Of a stretch of DNA of 64,000 nt, positions 1 through 11,771 are shown in pieces. A program made the position numbers and the translations under genes. Under the pieces are notes generated by a model, which saw only the letters and a program-made list of their open reading frames with translations, made no database searches and was not told the origin of the DNA. Origin of the DNA: CADEEN01 sp963816315 (lineage in GTDB: Bacteria > Pseudomonadota > Gammaproteobacteria > Burkholderiales > Burkholderiaceae_C); NCBI GenBank assembly GCA_963816315.1, contig CAWFJZ010000004.1, positions 1 through 64,000 on the forward strand, written 5' to 3'. The stretch's first letter is position 1, and every line of letters begins with the position of its first letter.

Positions 1-840
1 GATCATCGTGTTGTTCTTCTGCGCGAGCTGCGCGTAGGCCTCGACGGCTTTCTCGGCGACCTTCAACTGCACCGCCTGTTCGCCGCCCGGCGACTGGATC
101 GCCGCGGCGATCTTGCGGATGGCTTCGGCGCTGGCTTCGGCCACGGCGAGGATCGCTGAAGCTTCGCCCTGCGCGTTGTTGATCTCGGCCTGCTTCTCGC
201 CTTCGGAGCGCGCGATGAAGGCCTCGCGCTCGCCCGTGGCGATGTTGATCTGCTCTTGCCTGCGCCCTTCGGAGGCCGCGATCAGCGCGCGCTTCTCGCG
301 CTCGGCGGTGATCTGGGCCTGCATCGCGCGCAGGATCTCGGCCGGCGGCGTCAGGTCCTTGATCTCGTAGCGCAGCACCTTGACGCCCCAGTTCGACGCC
401 GCCTCGTCGAGCGCGTTGACGACCTGCGCATTGATCGCGTCGCGCTCTTCGAACGTCTTGTCGAGCTCCATCTTGCCGACCATGCTGCGCAGCGTCGTCT
501 GCGCGAGCTGCGTGATCGCGATCATGAAGTCGGAGGAGCCGTAACTGGCGCGCATCGGGTCGGTGATCTGGAAGAACAGGATGCCATCGACCTGCAGCTG
601 CGTGTTGTCCTTGGTGATGCAGACCTGGCTCGGCACGTCCAGCGGCACTTCCTTCAACGAGTGCTTGTAGGCCACGCGATCGACGAAGGGCACGACGATC
701 GACAGCCCCGGCGTCAGCGTGCGGTCGTAGCGGCCCAGCCGCTCGACCACCCACGCATGCTGCTGCGGCACGATCTTGATGGCGCGGGTGACGAAGATGA
801 TCGCGATGACGGCGATGACGATATAGACGATCTGGTCCAC
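1..840 (-). CDS. SPFH/Band 7 (paraslipin, QmcA-type) membrane protein, 3' end missing
   Basis: The first 280 residues are visible and the C-terminus lies outside the window. The start is GTG at 840-838. An N-terminal hydrophobic anchor (residues 4-18, IVYIVIAVIAIIFV) is followed by a Band 7 domain with the family signature RLGRYDRTLTPGL and a long charged, Ala/Glu-rich coiled coil (from about residue 175). These proteins form oligomeric, cytoplasmically exposed membrane assemblies thought to organise lipid microdomains or protease complexes. The gene upstream in the same direction encodes an NfeD-type protein, the classic SPFH partner, and only 8 bases separate the two, so they form an operon. 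The exact subfamily is inferred. Confidence 0.93.
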   Translation of the reverse strand, partial: MDQIVYIVIAVIAIIFVTRAIKIVPQQHAWVVERLGRYDRTLTPGLSIVVPFVDRVAYKHSLKEVPLDVPSQVCITKDNTQLQVDGILFFQITDPMRASYGSSDFMIAITQLAQTTLRSMVGKMELDKTFEERDAINAQVVNALDEAASNWGVKVLRYEIKDLTPPAEILRAMQAQITAEREKRALIAASEGRRQEQINIATGEREAFIARSEGEKQAEINNAQGEASAILAVAEASAEAIRKIAAAIQSPGGEQAVQLKVAEKAVEAYAQLAQKNNTMI

Positions 841-848
841 GGGGTTCC

Positions 849-1280
849 TTAGAGGGGTTCGACGAACAGGCGGTTGGCTTCGACGCGGCGAATGACGAAG
901 CGGCCGCTCTGCGCCGCGCCGGTGCCGATGAAGCGCACCTGCCAGCGCGCGCCGCGGTACTGCGTGCTGCCGCTGCCTTGCGCGTCCCAATCGCTGACCT
1001 GCACGGTCTCGCCGATGTCGAGGTTGACGTCGCGGTTCTCGGCTGCTGCCGGGCCGGCAGGCATGCTGCGGCGTTTGAAGTGCCAAGCGGCGACAGCGCC
1101 CGCGCCGATCACGGCGCTCACGACGAGTTGCGAATTCACGTCGAGCCCCAGATGCGCCGCGATCGCCGCCGCCGCCGCGCCGAGCGCCAGCATCAGCAGG
1201 TAGAAGCTGCCGGTGGCCAGCTCCACGGCGACCAGCACACCGGTCACGATCCACCAGACGGTGGCGAGGCTCCAACCCAT
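849..1280 (-). CDS. NfeD-like membrane protein
   Basis: A 143-residue protein with two or three N-terminal hydrophobic segments (residues about 5-60) and a C-terminal soluble domain with an OB-fold-like pattern (GETVQVSDWD ... GARWQVRFIG), as in short NfeD proteins. The start is ATG at 1280 because AAGGAG lies 8 bases upstream; the frame is open a little further but without a better ribosome site. NfeD proteins pair with SPFH proteins, and the SPFH gene follows 8 bases downstream. Function beyond membrane organisation is not known for the family. Confidence 0.88.
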   Translation of the reverse strand: MGWSLATVWWIVTGVLVAVELATGSFYLLMLALGAAAAAIAAHLGLDVNSQLVVSAVIGAGAVAAWHFKRRSMPAGPAAAENRDVNLDIGETVQVSDWDAQGSGSTQYRGARWQVRFIGTGAAQSGRFVIRRVEANRLFVEPL

Positions 1281-1370
1281 GTCAAGGCTCCTTGAAGTGC
1301 AGTCAGTGTAGCCAGCGCTCATTTCAACGCAGGGGCCCTAAACTGCGCGCTCTTCAGAGGACCGACAACG

Positions 1371-3619
1371 ATGCAGCGCTTTCACTTCCCGATCGTCATC
1401 ATCGACGAGGACTACCGCAGCGAGAACAGCTCGGGGCTGGGTGTGCGGGCGCTGGCCAGCGCAATCGAGAAGGAAGGCGTCGAGGTGGTGGGAACCACGA
1501 GCTACGGCGATCTGGCCTCATTCGCGCAGCAGCAGAGCCGCGCTTCGGCCTTCATCCTGTCGATCGACGACGAGGAAATCGCCCACGGCCCTGAGCTCGG
1601 CCCGGCGGTGTTGAAGCTGCGCGAGTTCATCCGCGAGATCCGCATTCGCAACGCCGACATCCCGATCTATCTTTACGGCGAAACGCGCACCAGCCAGCAC
1701 ATCCCGAACGACATCCTGCGCGAGCTGCACGGCTTCATCCACATGTTCGAGGACACGCCGGAGTTCGTCGCGCGGCACATCATCCGCGAAGCGAAGAGCT
1801 ATCTCGACGGCCTGGCGCCGCCGTTCTTCAAGGCGCTGATGGAGTACGCGCGCGACGGCTCGTACTCCTGGCACTGCCCTGGGCACAGCGGCGGCGTGGC
1901 CTTCCTGAAGAGCCCCGTCGGCCACATGTTCCACCAGTTCTTCGGCGAGAACATGCTGCGCGCCGACGTCTGCAATTCGGTCGAGGAGCTCGGCCAGTTG
2001 CTCGACCACACCGGCCCGGTGGCGCAGAGCGAGCGCAACTCGGCGCGCATCTTCAACGCCGACCACTGTTTCTTCGTCACCAACGGCACCAGCACCAGCA
2101 ACAAGATGGTCTGGCACCACACGGTGGCGCCGGGCGACGTGGTGGTGGTCGATCGCAACTGCCACAAGAGCGATCCTGCACTCGATCATCATGACCGGCG
2201 CGGTGCCGGTGTTCATGACGCCGACGCGCAACCACCTCGGCATCATCGGCCCGATCCCCGAGAGCGAGTTCGAGCCCGAGACGATCCGCCGCAAGATCGC
2301 CGCCAATCCGCTGCTGGCCGGCGTCGATGCGAGCAAGGTGCGGCCGCGCATCCTGACGATGACGCAGAGCACGTACGACGGCGTGCTCTACAACACCGAA
2401 ACGGTGAAGGCCAAGTTGGACGGCTGGATCGACAACCTGCATTTCGACGAAGCGTGGCTGCCGCACGCGGCGTTTCATCCGTTCTATCAGCAGTTCCACG
2501 CGATGGGCAAGCACACCACGCGGCCGAAGGATGCCGTCGTCTATGCCACGCAGAGCACGCACAAGCTGCTGGCCGGCATCAGCCAGGCCTCGCAGGTGCT
2601 GGTGCAGGACTCGCAGCGCGTCAAGCTCGACCGCCACCTCTTCAACGAGGCGTATCTGATGCACACCAGCACGTCGCCGCAGTACGCGATCATCGCCTCG
2701 TGCGACGTGGCGGCGGCGATGATGGAGCCGCCGGGCGGCACGGCGCTGGTGGAAGAAAGCATCAAGGAAGCGCTCGACTTCCGCCGTGCGATGCGCAAGG
2801 TCGATAAAGACTTCGGCCGCGACTGGTGGTTCAAGGTCTGGGGCCCGGACAAACTCGTTGGGCGAGGGCATCGGCACGCGCGAGCAGTGGATGCTCGGCG
2901 CGAACGAGAAGTGGCATGGCTTCGGCAACCTCGCCGCCGGCTTCAACCTGCTCGATCCGATCAAGAGCACGATCGTCACGCCGGGCCTCGACGTGGCCGG
3001 CAAGTTCGCCAAGACCGGCATCCCGGCGTCGATCGTCACCAAGTTCCTCGCCGAGCATGGCGTCGTCGTCGAGAAGACCGGCTTGTATTCCCTCTTCGTG
3101 ATGTTCACGATCGGCATCACCAAGGGCCGCTGGAACACGCTGGTGACGGCGTTGCAGCAGTTCAAGGACGACTATGACCGCAACCAGCCGATGTGGCGCA
3201 TCCTTCCCGAGTTCTGCGCCGCGCACCCGACGTACGAGCGTTTGGGGCTGCGCGATCTCTCGCAATCGATCCACGAAACCTACGTCAAGCACGACGTGGC
3301 GCGCCTGGTCACCGAGATGTACTTGAGCGACCTGCACCCTGCCATGAAGCCGAGCGACGCCTATGCGCGCATCGCCCACCGCGACACCGAGCGCGTGGCC
3401 ATCGAAGAACTCGAAGGCCGCATCACGACCTCGCTGCTGACGCCGTACCCGCCGGGCATTCCGCTGCTGATTCCGGGCGAGCGCTTCAACAAGAAGATCG
3501 TCGATTACCTGCGCTTCGCGCGCGCCTTCAACGCCAAGTACCCCGGCTTCGACACCGACGTGCACGGGTTGGTCGAGAACGAAGACGGCTCGTACTACGT
3601 CGATTGCGTCCGGGCTTGA
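1371..3619 (+). CDS. Orn/Lys/Arg decarboxylase (PLP, fold type I), broken by two indels
   Basis: Decarboxylates a basic amino acid to an amine; Burkholderiales homologues of about 750 residues are usually called arginine or lysine decarboxylase, and specificity cannot be read here. Visible parts are the N-terminal wing/receiver-like domain (QRFHFPIVIIDEDYRSENSS), the PLP domain with WHCPGHSGG, and the Schiff-base lysine in ATQSTHKLLAG (codon 2563-2565). The C-terminal domain ends the frame at 3619. Two single extra bases split it: G near 2172 (expected HKSILHSIIMTGAV) and G near 2860 (expected PDKLVGEGIGTR). Both sides of each break match the family without loss, so a sequencing error is much likelier than decay. 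The start ATG follows GAGG. Confidence 0.9.
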
Positions 3620-3671
3620 CAGGCTGTGGCCTAATTCGCACCTCGATTTTTCTACCACCCACGGATTCACC

Positions 3672-3839
3672 ATGGCCACCAAGATCAGAACCGAAGCCGA
3701 CCGCAAGGCCACGCCGAAGCCCATCGCGCCGGCCGGCACCACCTTCACCTCGGGCCGTGGCCAGAAGGTCAGCCTGGAGCGCGGTTCGCACACGCGCACG
3801 AAGAAGAACCCGGGCAAGCGGCCCAAGAAGGGCGGTTGA
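3672..3839 (+). CDS. Small basic protein of unknown function
   Basis: A 55-residue ORF, rich in Lys, Arg, Thr and Pro, with tail KKNPGKRPKKGG. It starts 52 bases after the decarboxylase stop and ends 13 bases before the next gene, so it may be co-transcribed with either. I recognise no domain; the composition suggests nucleic-acid or ribosome contact, but that is only a guess. Coding use (third-position GC) agrees with its neighbours, which supports a real gene. Confidence 0.55.
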   Translation: MATKIRTEADRKATPKPIAPAGTTFTSGRGQKVSLERGSHTRTKKNPGKRPKKGG

Positions 3840-3852
3840 GCCCGCGCAGCGC

Positions 3853-5511
3853 ATGCTGCGAATCACCGAACTTCGACTGCCGCTGGACCACGCCGAGGGT
3901 GCGTTGCGCTCGGCGATCGTGTCGCGGCTCGGCGTGGCGGACAGCGCTGTCCACGCCGTCACCGTCTTCAGGCGCGCTTATGACGCGCGCAAGAAGGCGG
4001 CCATCCAGCTCATCTACACCGTCGATTGCGATGTCGAGGATGAGGCGCGCGTGTTGGCGTGCCGCGCTGATGATCCGCACGTGCGGCCGGCGCCCGACAT
4101 GCGCTACCGCTTCGTGGCACACGCACCGGCCGACTTCTACGCCCAGCAACGACCACGCCCGCTGGTCGTCGGCTTCGGCCCCTGCGGCCTGTTCGCCGCG
4201 CTGATCCTGGCGCAGATGGGGCTGCGGCCGATCGTGCTCGAACGCGGCAAGGCGGTGCGCGAGCGCACGCAGGACACCTGGGGACTGTGGCGGCGCGGCG
4301 TGCTCGAACCGGAGTCGAACGTGCAGTTCGGCGAGGGCGGTGCAGGCACGTTTTCCGACGGCAAGCTGTGGAGCCAGATCAGCGACCCGCGGCACCTGAC
4401 GCGCAAGGTGTTGGATGAATTCGTCAAGGCCGGCGCGCCCGAGGAGATTCTCTTCGTCAGCAAGCCGCACATCGGCACGTTTCGGCTGGTCAGCATGATC
4501 GAGAAGATGCGCGCCGACATCGTGGCACTCGGCGGCGAGATCCGGTTTCAACAGCGCGTCACGGACGTGTTGATCGAAGGCGGCGCGGTGCGCGGCGTGA
4601 CGCTCGCGTCCGGAGAACAACTGCATGCCGACCATGTCGTGCTAGCTCTGGGCCACAGCGCACGCGACACCTTCGAGGTGCTGCACCGGCGCGGCGTGTT
4701 CATGCAAGCCAAACCGTTTTCGATCGGCTTTCGCATTGAGCACCCGCAAAGCCTGATCGACCGCGCGCGCTTCGGCGCCAGCGCCGGCCATCCGATTCTC
4801 GGCGCGGCCGACTACCGGCTGGTGCACCACGCGAGCAACGGCCGCGCGGTCTATAGCTTTTGCATGTGCCCCGGCGGCACCGTGGTCGCAGCCACGTCGG
4901 AGCTAGAGCGCGTCGTCACCAACGGCATGAGCCAGTACTCGCGCAACGAGCGCAACGCGAATGCCGGCATCGTCGTCGGCATCTCGCCGCAGGACTACCG
5001 ACAGGACGGCTTGCACGACGGAACAGTGAGCCCGCTCGACGGCATGGCGTTTCAGCGGCAGTGGGAATCGCACGCCTTCGCGCTCGGCGGTGGTGGCTAC
5101 ATCGCGCCGGCCCAGTTGGTGGGCGACTTCATCAAGGCGCAGCCGAGCAGCGCGCTCGGCAACGTGCTGCCGTCGTACAAGCCCGGCGTGCTGATGACCG
5201 ACTTGCGCACCAGCTTGCCCGACTACGCGATCGCCGCGATTCGCGAAGCGCTGCCGGCGTTCGAGCGCCAGATCAAAGGGTTTGCGATGGCCGACGCGGT
5301 GCTGACCGGCGTCGAGACGCGCACCTCGTCACCGCTGCGCATCTCGCGTGGCAAGGACTTTCAGAGCGTGAACGTCAAAGGCCTGTACCCGGCGGGTGAG
5401 GGCGCGGGGTACGCGGGCGGCATCATGTCGGCGGCGGTCGATGGCATCGAGGTTGCGGAGGCGCTGGCCGCAAGCCTGCTCGGGCTTCAGGCGGCGGCGC
5501 CGGCAACCTGA
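3853..5511 (+). CDS. FAD-dependent dehydrogenase (COG2509-type)
   Basis: A 552-residue flavoprotein. An N-terminal alpha/beta domain (residues 1-95, RAYDARKKAAIQLIYTVD) precedes a Rossmann FAD-binding motif VVGFGPCGLFAALILA at about 105-120 and a GEGGAGTFSDGKL loop. A C-terminal GAGYAGGIMSAAVDG motif is typical of the FAD-binding end. The family is widespread but its substrate is unknown. I chose ATG 3853 because the homologous N-terminus begins MLRITELRLP; the frame itself stays open far upstream inside the decarboxylase. The 3' end overlaps the convergent fabI by 25 bases. Confidence 0.88.
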   Translation: MLRITELRLPLDHAEGALRSAIVSRLGVADSAVHAVTVFRRAYDARKKAAIQLIYTVDCDVEDEARVLACRADDPHVRPAPDMRYRFVAHAPADFYAQQRPRPLVVGFGPCGLFAALILAQMGLRPIVLERGKAVRERTQDTWGLWRRGVLEPESNVQFGEGGAGTFSDGKLWSQISDPRHLTRKVLDEFVKAGAPEEILFVSKPHIGTFRLVSMIEKMRADIVALGGEIRFQQRVTDVLIEGGAVRGVTLASGEQLHADHVVLALGHSARDTFEVLHRRGVFMQAKPFSIGFRIEHPQSLIDRARFGASAGHPILGAADYRLVHHASNGRAVYSFCMCPGGTVVAATSELERVVTNGMSQYSRNERNANAGIVVGISPQDYRQDGLHDGTVSPLDGMAFQRQWESHAFALGGGGYIAPAQLVGDFIKAQPSSALGNVLPSYKPGVLMTDLRTSLPDYAIAAIREALPAFERQIKGFAMADAVLTGVETRTSSPLRISRGKDFQSVNVKGLYPAGEGAGYAGGIMSAAVDGIEVAEALAASLLGLQAAAPAT

Positions 5512-6266
5512 CTGAAGCCGCCATCGACGTACATGACCTCGGCGCTAACGCCACCGGCGAGGTCCGACAACAAGAACGCCGCCGCGTTGCCGACATCGTC
5601 GATCGTCACGTTGCGCCGGATCGGCGCCACCGACGCAAAGTCGGCGAGCAACTTGCCCAGGTCCTTGATGCCCGACGAGGCCAGCGTCTTGATCGGCCCG
5701 GCTGAGATTGCATTGACGCGCACGCCTTTGGCGCCGAGGCTCTGCGCGAGGAATCGCACACTGGCTTCCAGCGACGCCTTGGCCAGGCCCATCGTGTTGT
5801 AGTTCGGCACGTAGCGCACGGCGCCGAGGTAGGACAGCGTCAGCAGCGCGGCGCCGGGGCGCAGCCGCGGCAGCGCGGCCTTGGCCATGGCGGGAAAGCT
5901 GTAGGCCGAAATCTCGTGCGCGGTGCGAAAGCCTTCGCGCGTCAGGCCTTCGAGAAAGTCGCCGGCAATCGCCTCGCGCGGCGCAAAGGCGATGGCATGG
6001 ACAAAACCATCGAACTGCGGCCAGTGCTCACCGAGCTGGGCGAACAGGCGCTCGATCTGCGCGTCTTCGGACACGTCGCAGTCGAAGCTCAGCTTCGAGC
6101 CGAACTCGGCGGCCGTTTCGGCGATGCGTTCCTTGAAGCGCTCGCCCTGGTAGCTGAAAGCCAGCTCTGCGCCTTCCCGGTGGCAGGCGCGGGCGATGCC
6201 ATAAGCCAGCGAGCGGTTGTTCAGAACGCCGGTGATCAGCAGCCGTTTGCCAGCCAGAAAACCCAT
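5487..6266 (-). CDS. fabI: Enoyl-[acyl-carrier-protein] reductase (NADH), FabI
   Basis: Catalyses the last, reducing step of fatty-acid elongation (trans-2-enoyl-ACP to acyl-ACP) in the cytosol. The 259-residue SDR protein has the FabI-type nucleotide site GVLNNRSLAYGIA and the catalytic pair Tyr156 and Lys163 in YNTMGLAK, at the same positions as in E. coli FabI, plus Tyr146 (SYLGAV). Start ATG 6266 is supported by the family N-terminus MGFLAGKR and an upstream GGAGC; the frame is open 48 codons further upstream without homology. It is transcribed divergently from the rimP operon and overlaps the 3' end of the FAD dehydrogenase. Confidence 0.97.
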   Translation of the reverse strand: MGFLAGKRLLITGVLNNRSLAYGIARACHREGAELAFSYQGERFKERIAETAAEFGSKLSFDCDVSEDAQIERLFAQLGEHWPQFDGFVHAIAFAPREAIAGDFLEGLTREGFRTAHEISAYSFPAMAKAALPRLRPGAALLTLSYLGAVRYVPNYNTMGLAKASLEASVRFLAQSLGAKGVRVNAISAGPIKTLASSGIKDLGKLLADFASVAPIRRNVTIDDVGNAAAFLLSDLAGGVSAEVMYVDGGFSQVAGAAA

Positions 6267-6322
6267 GGAAAAGCTCCGGTCAGGGGTGGACGACTTCATT
6301 CTGTCATGGGTGTTGCGGGATA

Positions 6323-6351
6323 TTGAGGGCACGCCTCTTGCAGAGTACAAT
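6323..6351 (+). promoter_or_regulatory. Sigma70-type promoter of the rimP-nusA-infB operon
   Basis: TTGAGG (6323-6328), a 17-base spacer and TACAAT (6346-6351). The -10 box has 5/6 and the -35 box 4/6 consensus bases at ideal spacing. Expected transcription start is near 6358, leaving a leader of about 100 bases that contains the hairpin at 6384-6415. Confidence 0.6.
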
Positions 6352-6383
6352 CCTGCCTTCGCTGAAAACCCCAGTACGAACAG

Positions 6384-6415
6384 TGGGCGGATTTCAACAA
6401 TCCCGCCCATTTTTT
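6384..6415 (+). terminator. Leader hairpin plus T-run before rimP (attenuator candidate)
   Basis: TGGGCGG (6384-6390) pairs perfectly with CCGCCCA (6403-6409) across a 12-base loop and is followed at once by six T (6410-6415), the layout of an intrinsic terminator. It lies between the promoter and rimP with no gene in between, so it more likely regulates read-through into the operon, like the known rimP-leader hairpins, than ends a transcript. Confidence 0.6.
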
Positions 6416-6461
6416 ATGGTCGATCGCTTTTTCGCTTATCGCCACACGAAGCACCGCACGA

Positions 6462-6986
6462 ATGAGCTGGCAGCAAGCCACTGACACCACTGTCACCGGA
6501 CTCGGCTACGAGTTGGTAGATCTCGAACGCACGGGAGGCGGGCTGCTGCGCGTGACGATCGATCGTGTGCCGGGCAAAGCCTACGCGACCGGCGAGTCGG
6601 AGTTCGTGCTGGTCGAAGACTGCGAAGCGGTGACGCGGCAACTGCAGTACGTGCTCGAAGTCGAGAACTGCAACTACGCGCGGCTCGAAGTGTCTTCGCC
6701 CGGGCTGGACCGCCCGCTCAAGCGCGAGGCCGACTACACGCGCTTTGCGGGGTTGGCGATCGAGCTGACGTTGAAGCTGCCGTTTGCCGGGCGCAAAAAA
6801 TTCAAGGGCGTGCTTGGCGCGCGCGATGGCGGCTGGCGCCTGTTGATGGAGCCCGCCGCCAAAGGTGAACCTGAGCAGGTGCTCGATTTTGTTTTCGACG
6901 AGGTGCGCGAGGCGCGTCTCGTGCCGGTGATTGATTTCAAAGGTCGTAAGGCTCGGCAGGTGGAAACCACCTCGAGCGGAGAGTGA
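6462..6986 (+). CDS. rimP: Ribosome maturation factor RimP
   Basis: A 174-residue protein for 30S subunit assembly. The N-terminal alpha/beta domain carries the family signature LGYELVDLE, and NYARLEVSSPGLDRPLK (about residues 67-84) is the diagnostic RimP block. The C-terminal SH3-like domain follows. It is the first gene of the rimP-nusA-infB operon, 7 bases before nusA. ATG 6462 gives the standard N-terminus without extension. Confidence 0.96.
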   Translation: MSWQQATDTTVTGLGYELVDLERTGGGLLRVTIDRVPGKAYATGESEFVLVEDCEAVTRQLQYVLEVENCNYARLEVSSPGLDRPLKREADYTRFAGLAIELTLKLPFAGRKKFKGVLGARDGGWRLLMEPAAKGEPEQVLDFVFDEVREARLVPVIDFKGRKARQVETTSSGE

Positions 6987-6993
6987 GAAAAAG

Positions 6994-8484
6994 ATGAATC
7001 GCGAAATGCTGATGCTGGTGGACGCCATCTCGCGCGAGAAGAGCGTGCCGCGCGAAACCGTGTTCGGTGCCGTCGAGGCTGCGCTGGCGCAAGCCACGAA
7101 GAAGCTGCACGGCGGCGAGGTCGATATCCGCGTGGCGATCGACCGCGAGACCGGCAACTACGACACCTTCCGCCGCTGGCATGTCGTTGCCAACGAGGCC
7201 GGCCTGCAAATTCCTGACGCCGAGATCCTGCTCTTCGAGGCGCAAGAGCAGATCGCCGACATCGAGGTCGATGACCACATCGAGGAGCCGATCGAGTCGC
7301 TGACGATCGGCCGCATCGGCGCCATGGCGGCCAAGCAGGTCATCCTGCAGAAGATCCGCGACGCCGAGCGCGAGCAGCTGTTGAACGACTTCCTCTCGCG
7401 CGGCGAGAAGGTGATGGTCGGCAGCATCAAGCGCCTCGACAAGGGCGACCTCATCGTCGAGTCAGGCCGCGTCGAAGGGCGTTTGAAGCGCACCGAGCTG
7501 ATCCCGAAGGAAAACCTGCGCTCGGGTGACCGTGTGCGCGCGTTCATCCTCGGCGTCGATGACACGATCCGCGGGCCGCAGATCATGCTGTCGCGCAGCT
7601 CGCCCGAGTTCATGAAGGAGCTGTTCGCGCAGGAAGTTCCGGAGATGGAGCAGGGCCTCCTGGAGATCAAGAGCTGCGCGCGCGACCCCGGCTCGCGCGC
7701 CAAGATCGCCGTCGTCTCGCACGACAAGCGCGTCGATCCGATCGGCACCTGCGTCGGCGTGCGCGGTTCGCGCGTCACCGCGGTGACGAATGAACTGGCC
7801 GGCGAGCGCGTCGATATCGTGCTGTGGAGCGAAGACCCGGCGCAGTTCGTCATCGGCGCACTGGCCCCCGCCAACGTGGTGTCGATCGTCGTCGATGAAG
7901 AGCGCCACGCCATGGACGTCGTCGTCGATGAAGAGAACCTCGCCATCGCCATCGGCCGCGGCGGCCAGAACGTTCGCCTGGCGAGCGAGCTCACCGGCTG
8001 GCGCATCAACATCATGACGGCCGAAGAGTCGCAGGCCAAGCAGGCCAAGGAAAGCGAATCGGTGCGCAAGCTGTTCGTCGACAAGCTCAACGTCGATGTC
8101 GAAGTCGCCGACCTGCTGATCGCCGAAGGCTTCAACAGCCTGGAAGAAGTGGCCTATGTGCCGATGCAGGAAATGCTCGAGATCGAAGGCTTCGACGAAG
8201 ACACGGTCAACGAGCTGCGCACCCGCGCCAAGGACGCGCTGCTGACGATGGAGATCGCCAACGAAGAGGCGGTCGAAGAAGTCTCGCAAGATTTGCGCGA
8301 CCTCGATTTCCACGGCCGCGGCCTGTCGGCCGAGTTGATCGGCAAGCTGGCCGAAGGCGGCGTGCACAAGCGCGACGACCTTGCGGACCTCGCCGTCGAT
8401 GAGTTGACCGAGATGACCGCGATGGATGAAGAAGACGCGAAGGCCTTGATCATGAAGGCGCGCGAACACTGGTTCACCACTTGA
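6994..8484 (+). CDS. nusA: Transcription termination/antitermination protein NusA
   Basis: A 496-residue RNA-polymerase-associated factor. Domain order is N-terminal RNAP-binding domain (MNREMLMLVDAISREKSVPR), S1 domain (GEKVMVGSIKRLDKGD), two KH domains (VGVRGSRV and AIGRGGQNVRLA) and two C-terminal acidic helix-hairpin repeats (SLEEVAYVP, KRDDLADLAVDELTE), the last as in gamma/betaproteobacteria. The start is ATG 6994 with GGAGAG upstream; the longer open frame begins inside rimP. Confidence 0.97.
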   Translation: MNREMLMLVDAISREKSVPRETVFGAVEAALAQATKKLHGGEVDIRVAIDRETGNYDTFRRWHVVANEAGLQIPDAEILLFEAQEQIADIEVDDHIEEPIESLTIGRIGAMAAKQVILQKIRDAEREQLLNDFLSRGEKVMVGSIKRLDKGDLIVESGRVEGRLKRTELIPKENLRSGDRVRAFILGVDDTIRGPQIMLSRSSPEFMKELFAQEVPEMEQGLLEIKSCARDPGSRAKIAVVSHDKRVDPIGTCVGVRGSRVTAVTNELAGERVDIVLWSEDPAQFVIGALAPANVVSIVVDEERHAMDVVVDEENLAIAIGRGGQNVRLASELTGWRINIMTAEESQAKQAKESESVRKLFVDKLNVDVEVADLLIAEGFNSLEEVAYVPMQEMLEIEGFDEDTVNELRTRAKDALLTMEIANEEAVEEVSQDLRDLDFHGRGLSAELIGKLAEGGVHKRDDLADLAVDELTEMTAMDEEDAKALIMKAREHWFTT

Positions 8485-8527
8485 CGCACAGCAGCACAAA
8501 ACACCGAAATTCCCAGGAACGATCCCC

Positions 8528-11331
<2,804 letters not shown>

Positions 11332-11353
11332 GACGGGTCCTTCGCCACTGCGC

Positions 11354-11384
11354 AAAAGCCCCGTCCTCCCCGGCGGGGCTTTTT
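11354..11384 (+). terminator. Perfect 10-bp hairpin with T-run between infB and rbfA
   Basis: AAAAGCCCCG (11354-11363) and CGGGGCTTTT (11374-11383) form a perfect stem around a 10-base loop and end in five T. It has the form of an intrinsic terminator. It is inside the operon, so partial termination that lowers rbfA-truB-typA expression relative to infB is likely. Confidence 0.75.
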
Positions 11385-11402
11385 GCTTGAAGGCAGCTCA
11401 TC

Positions 11403-11771
11403 ATGACCAAACACAAACGCTCGATCCCCAACCGCAGCTTCCGCGTCGCCGACCAGATCCAACGCGATCTGGCCGAGCTGATCCGCGATCTGAAGGATCC
11501 GCGCATCGGCATGGTCACGATCACCGGCGTCGATGTGACGCCGGACTACGCCCACGCGACAGTGCGCTTCTCGCTGCTGGTCGGCGACACGACGGAGTGC
11601 GAGACGGCGTTGAACGAGGCGGCCGGCTTCGTGCGCAATGGCCTCTTCAAGCGCTTGTCGATCCATACGGTGCCGACGCTGCACTTCCAGTTCGATCGCA
11701 CCACGGAGCGTGCGGCTGAACTGAGCGCGCTGATCCGCGACGCCAACGCGACACGGGCCAAGGAAGACTGA
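11403..11771 (+). CDS. rbfA: 30S ribosome-binding factor RbfA
   Basis: A 122-residue cold-shock-linked factor that binds the 30S subunit and helps 16S rRNA 5'-end maturation. It shows the KH-like fold pattern with the family block RIGMVTITGVDVTPDYAHA and LHFQFDRTTERAAEL near the C-terminus. It lies between infB and truB as in most proteobacteria, and its TGA shares one base with the truB ATG. Confidence 0.96.
   Translation: MTKHKRSIPNRSFRVADQIQRDLAELIRDLKDPRIGMVTITGVDVTPDYAHATVRFSLLVGDTTECETALNEAAGFVRNGLFKRLSIHTVPTLHFQFDRTTERAAELSALIRDANATRAKED

Noticed and set aside
1371..3619. Decarboxylase as a pseudogene
   Set aside because: All domains and the PLP lysine are present, and each break is repaired by removing one base. 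The same error type occurs in essential genes nearby.
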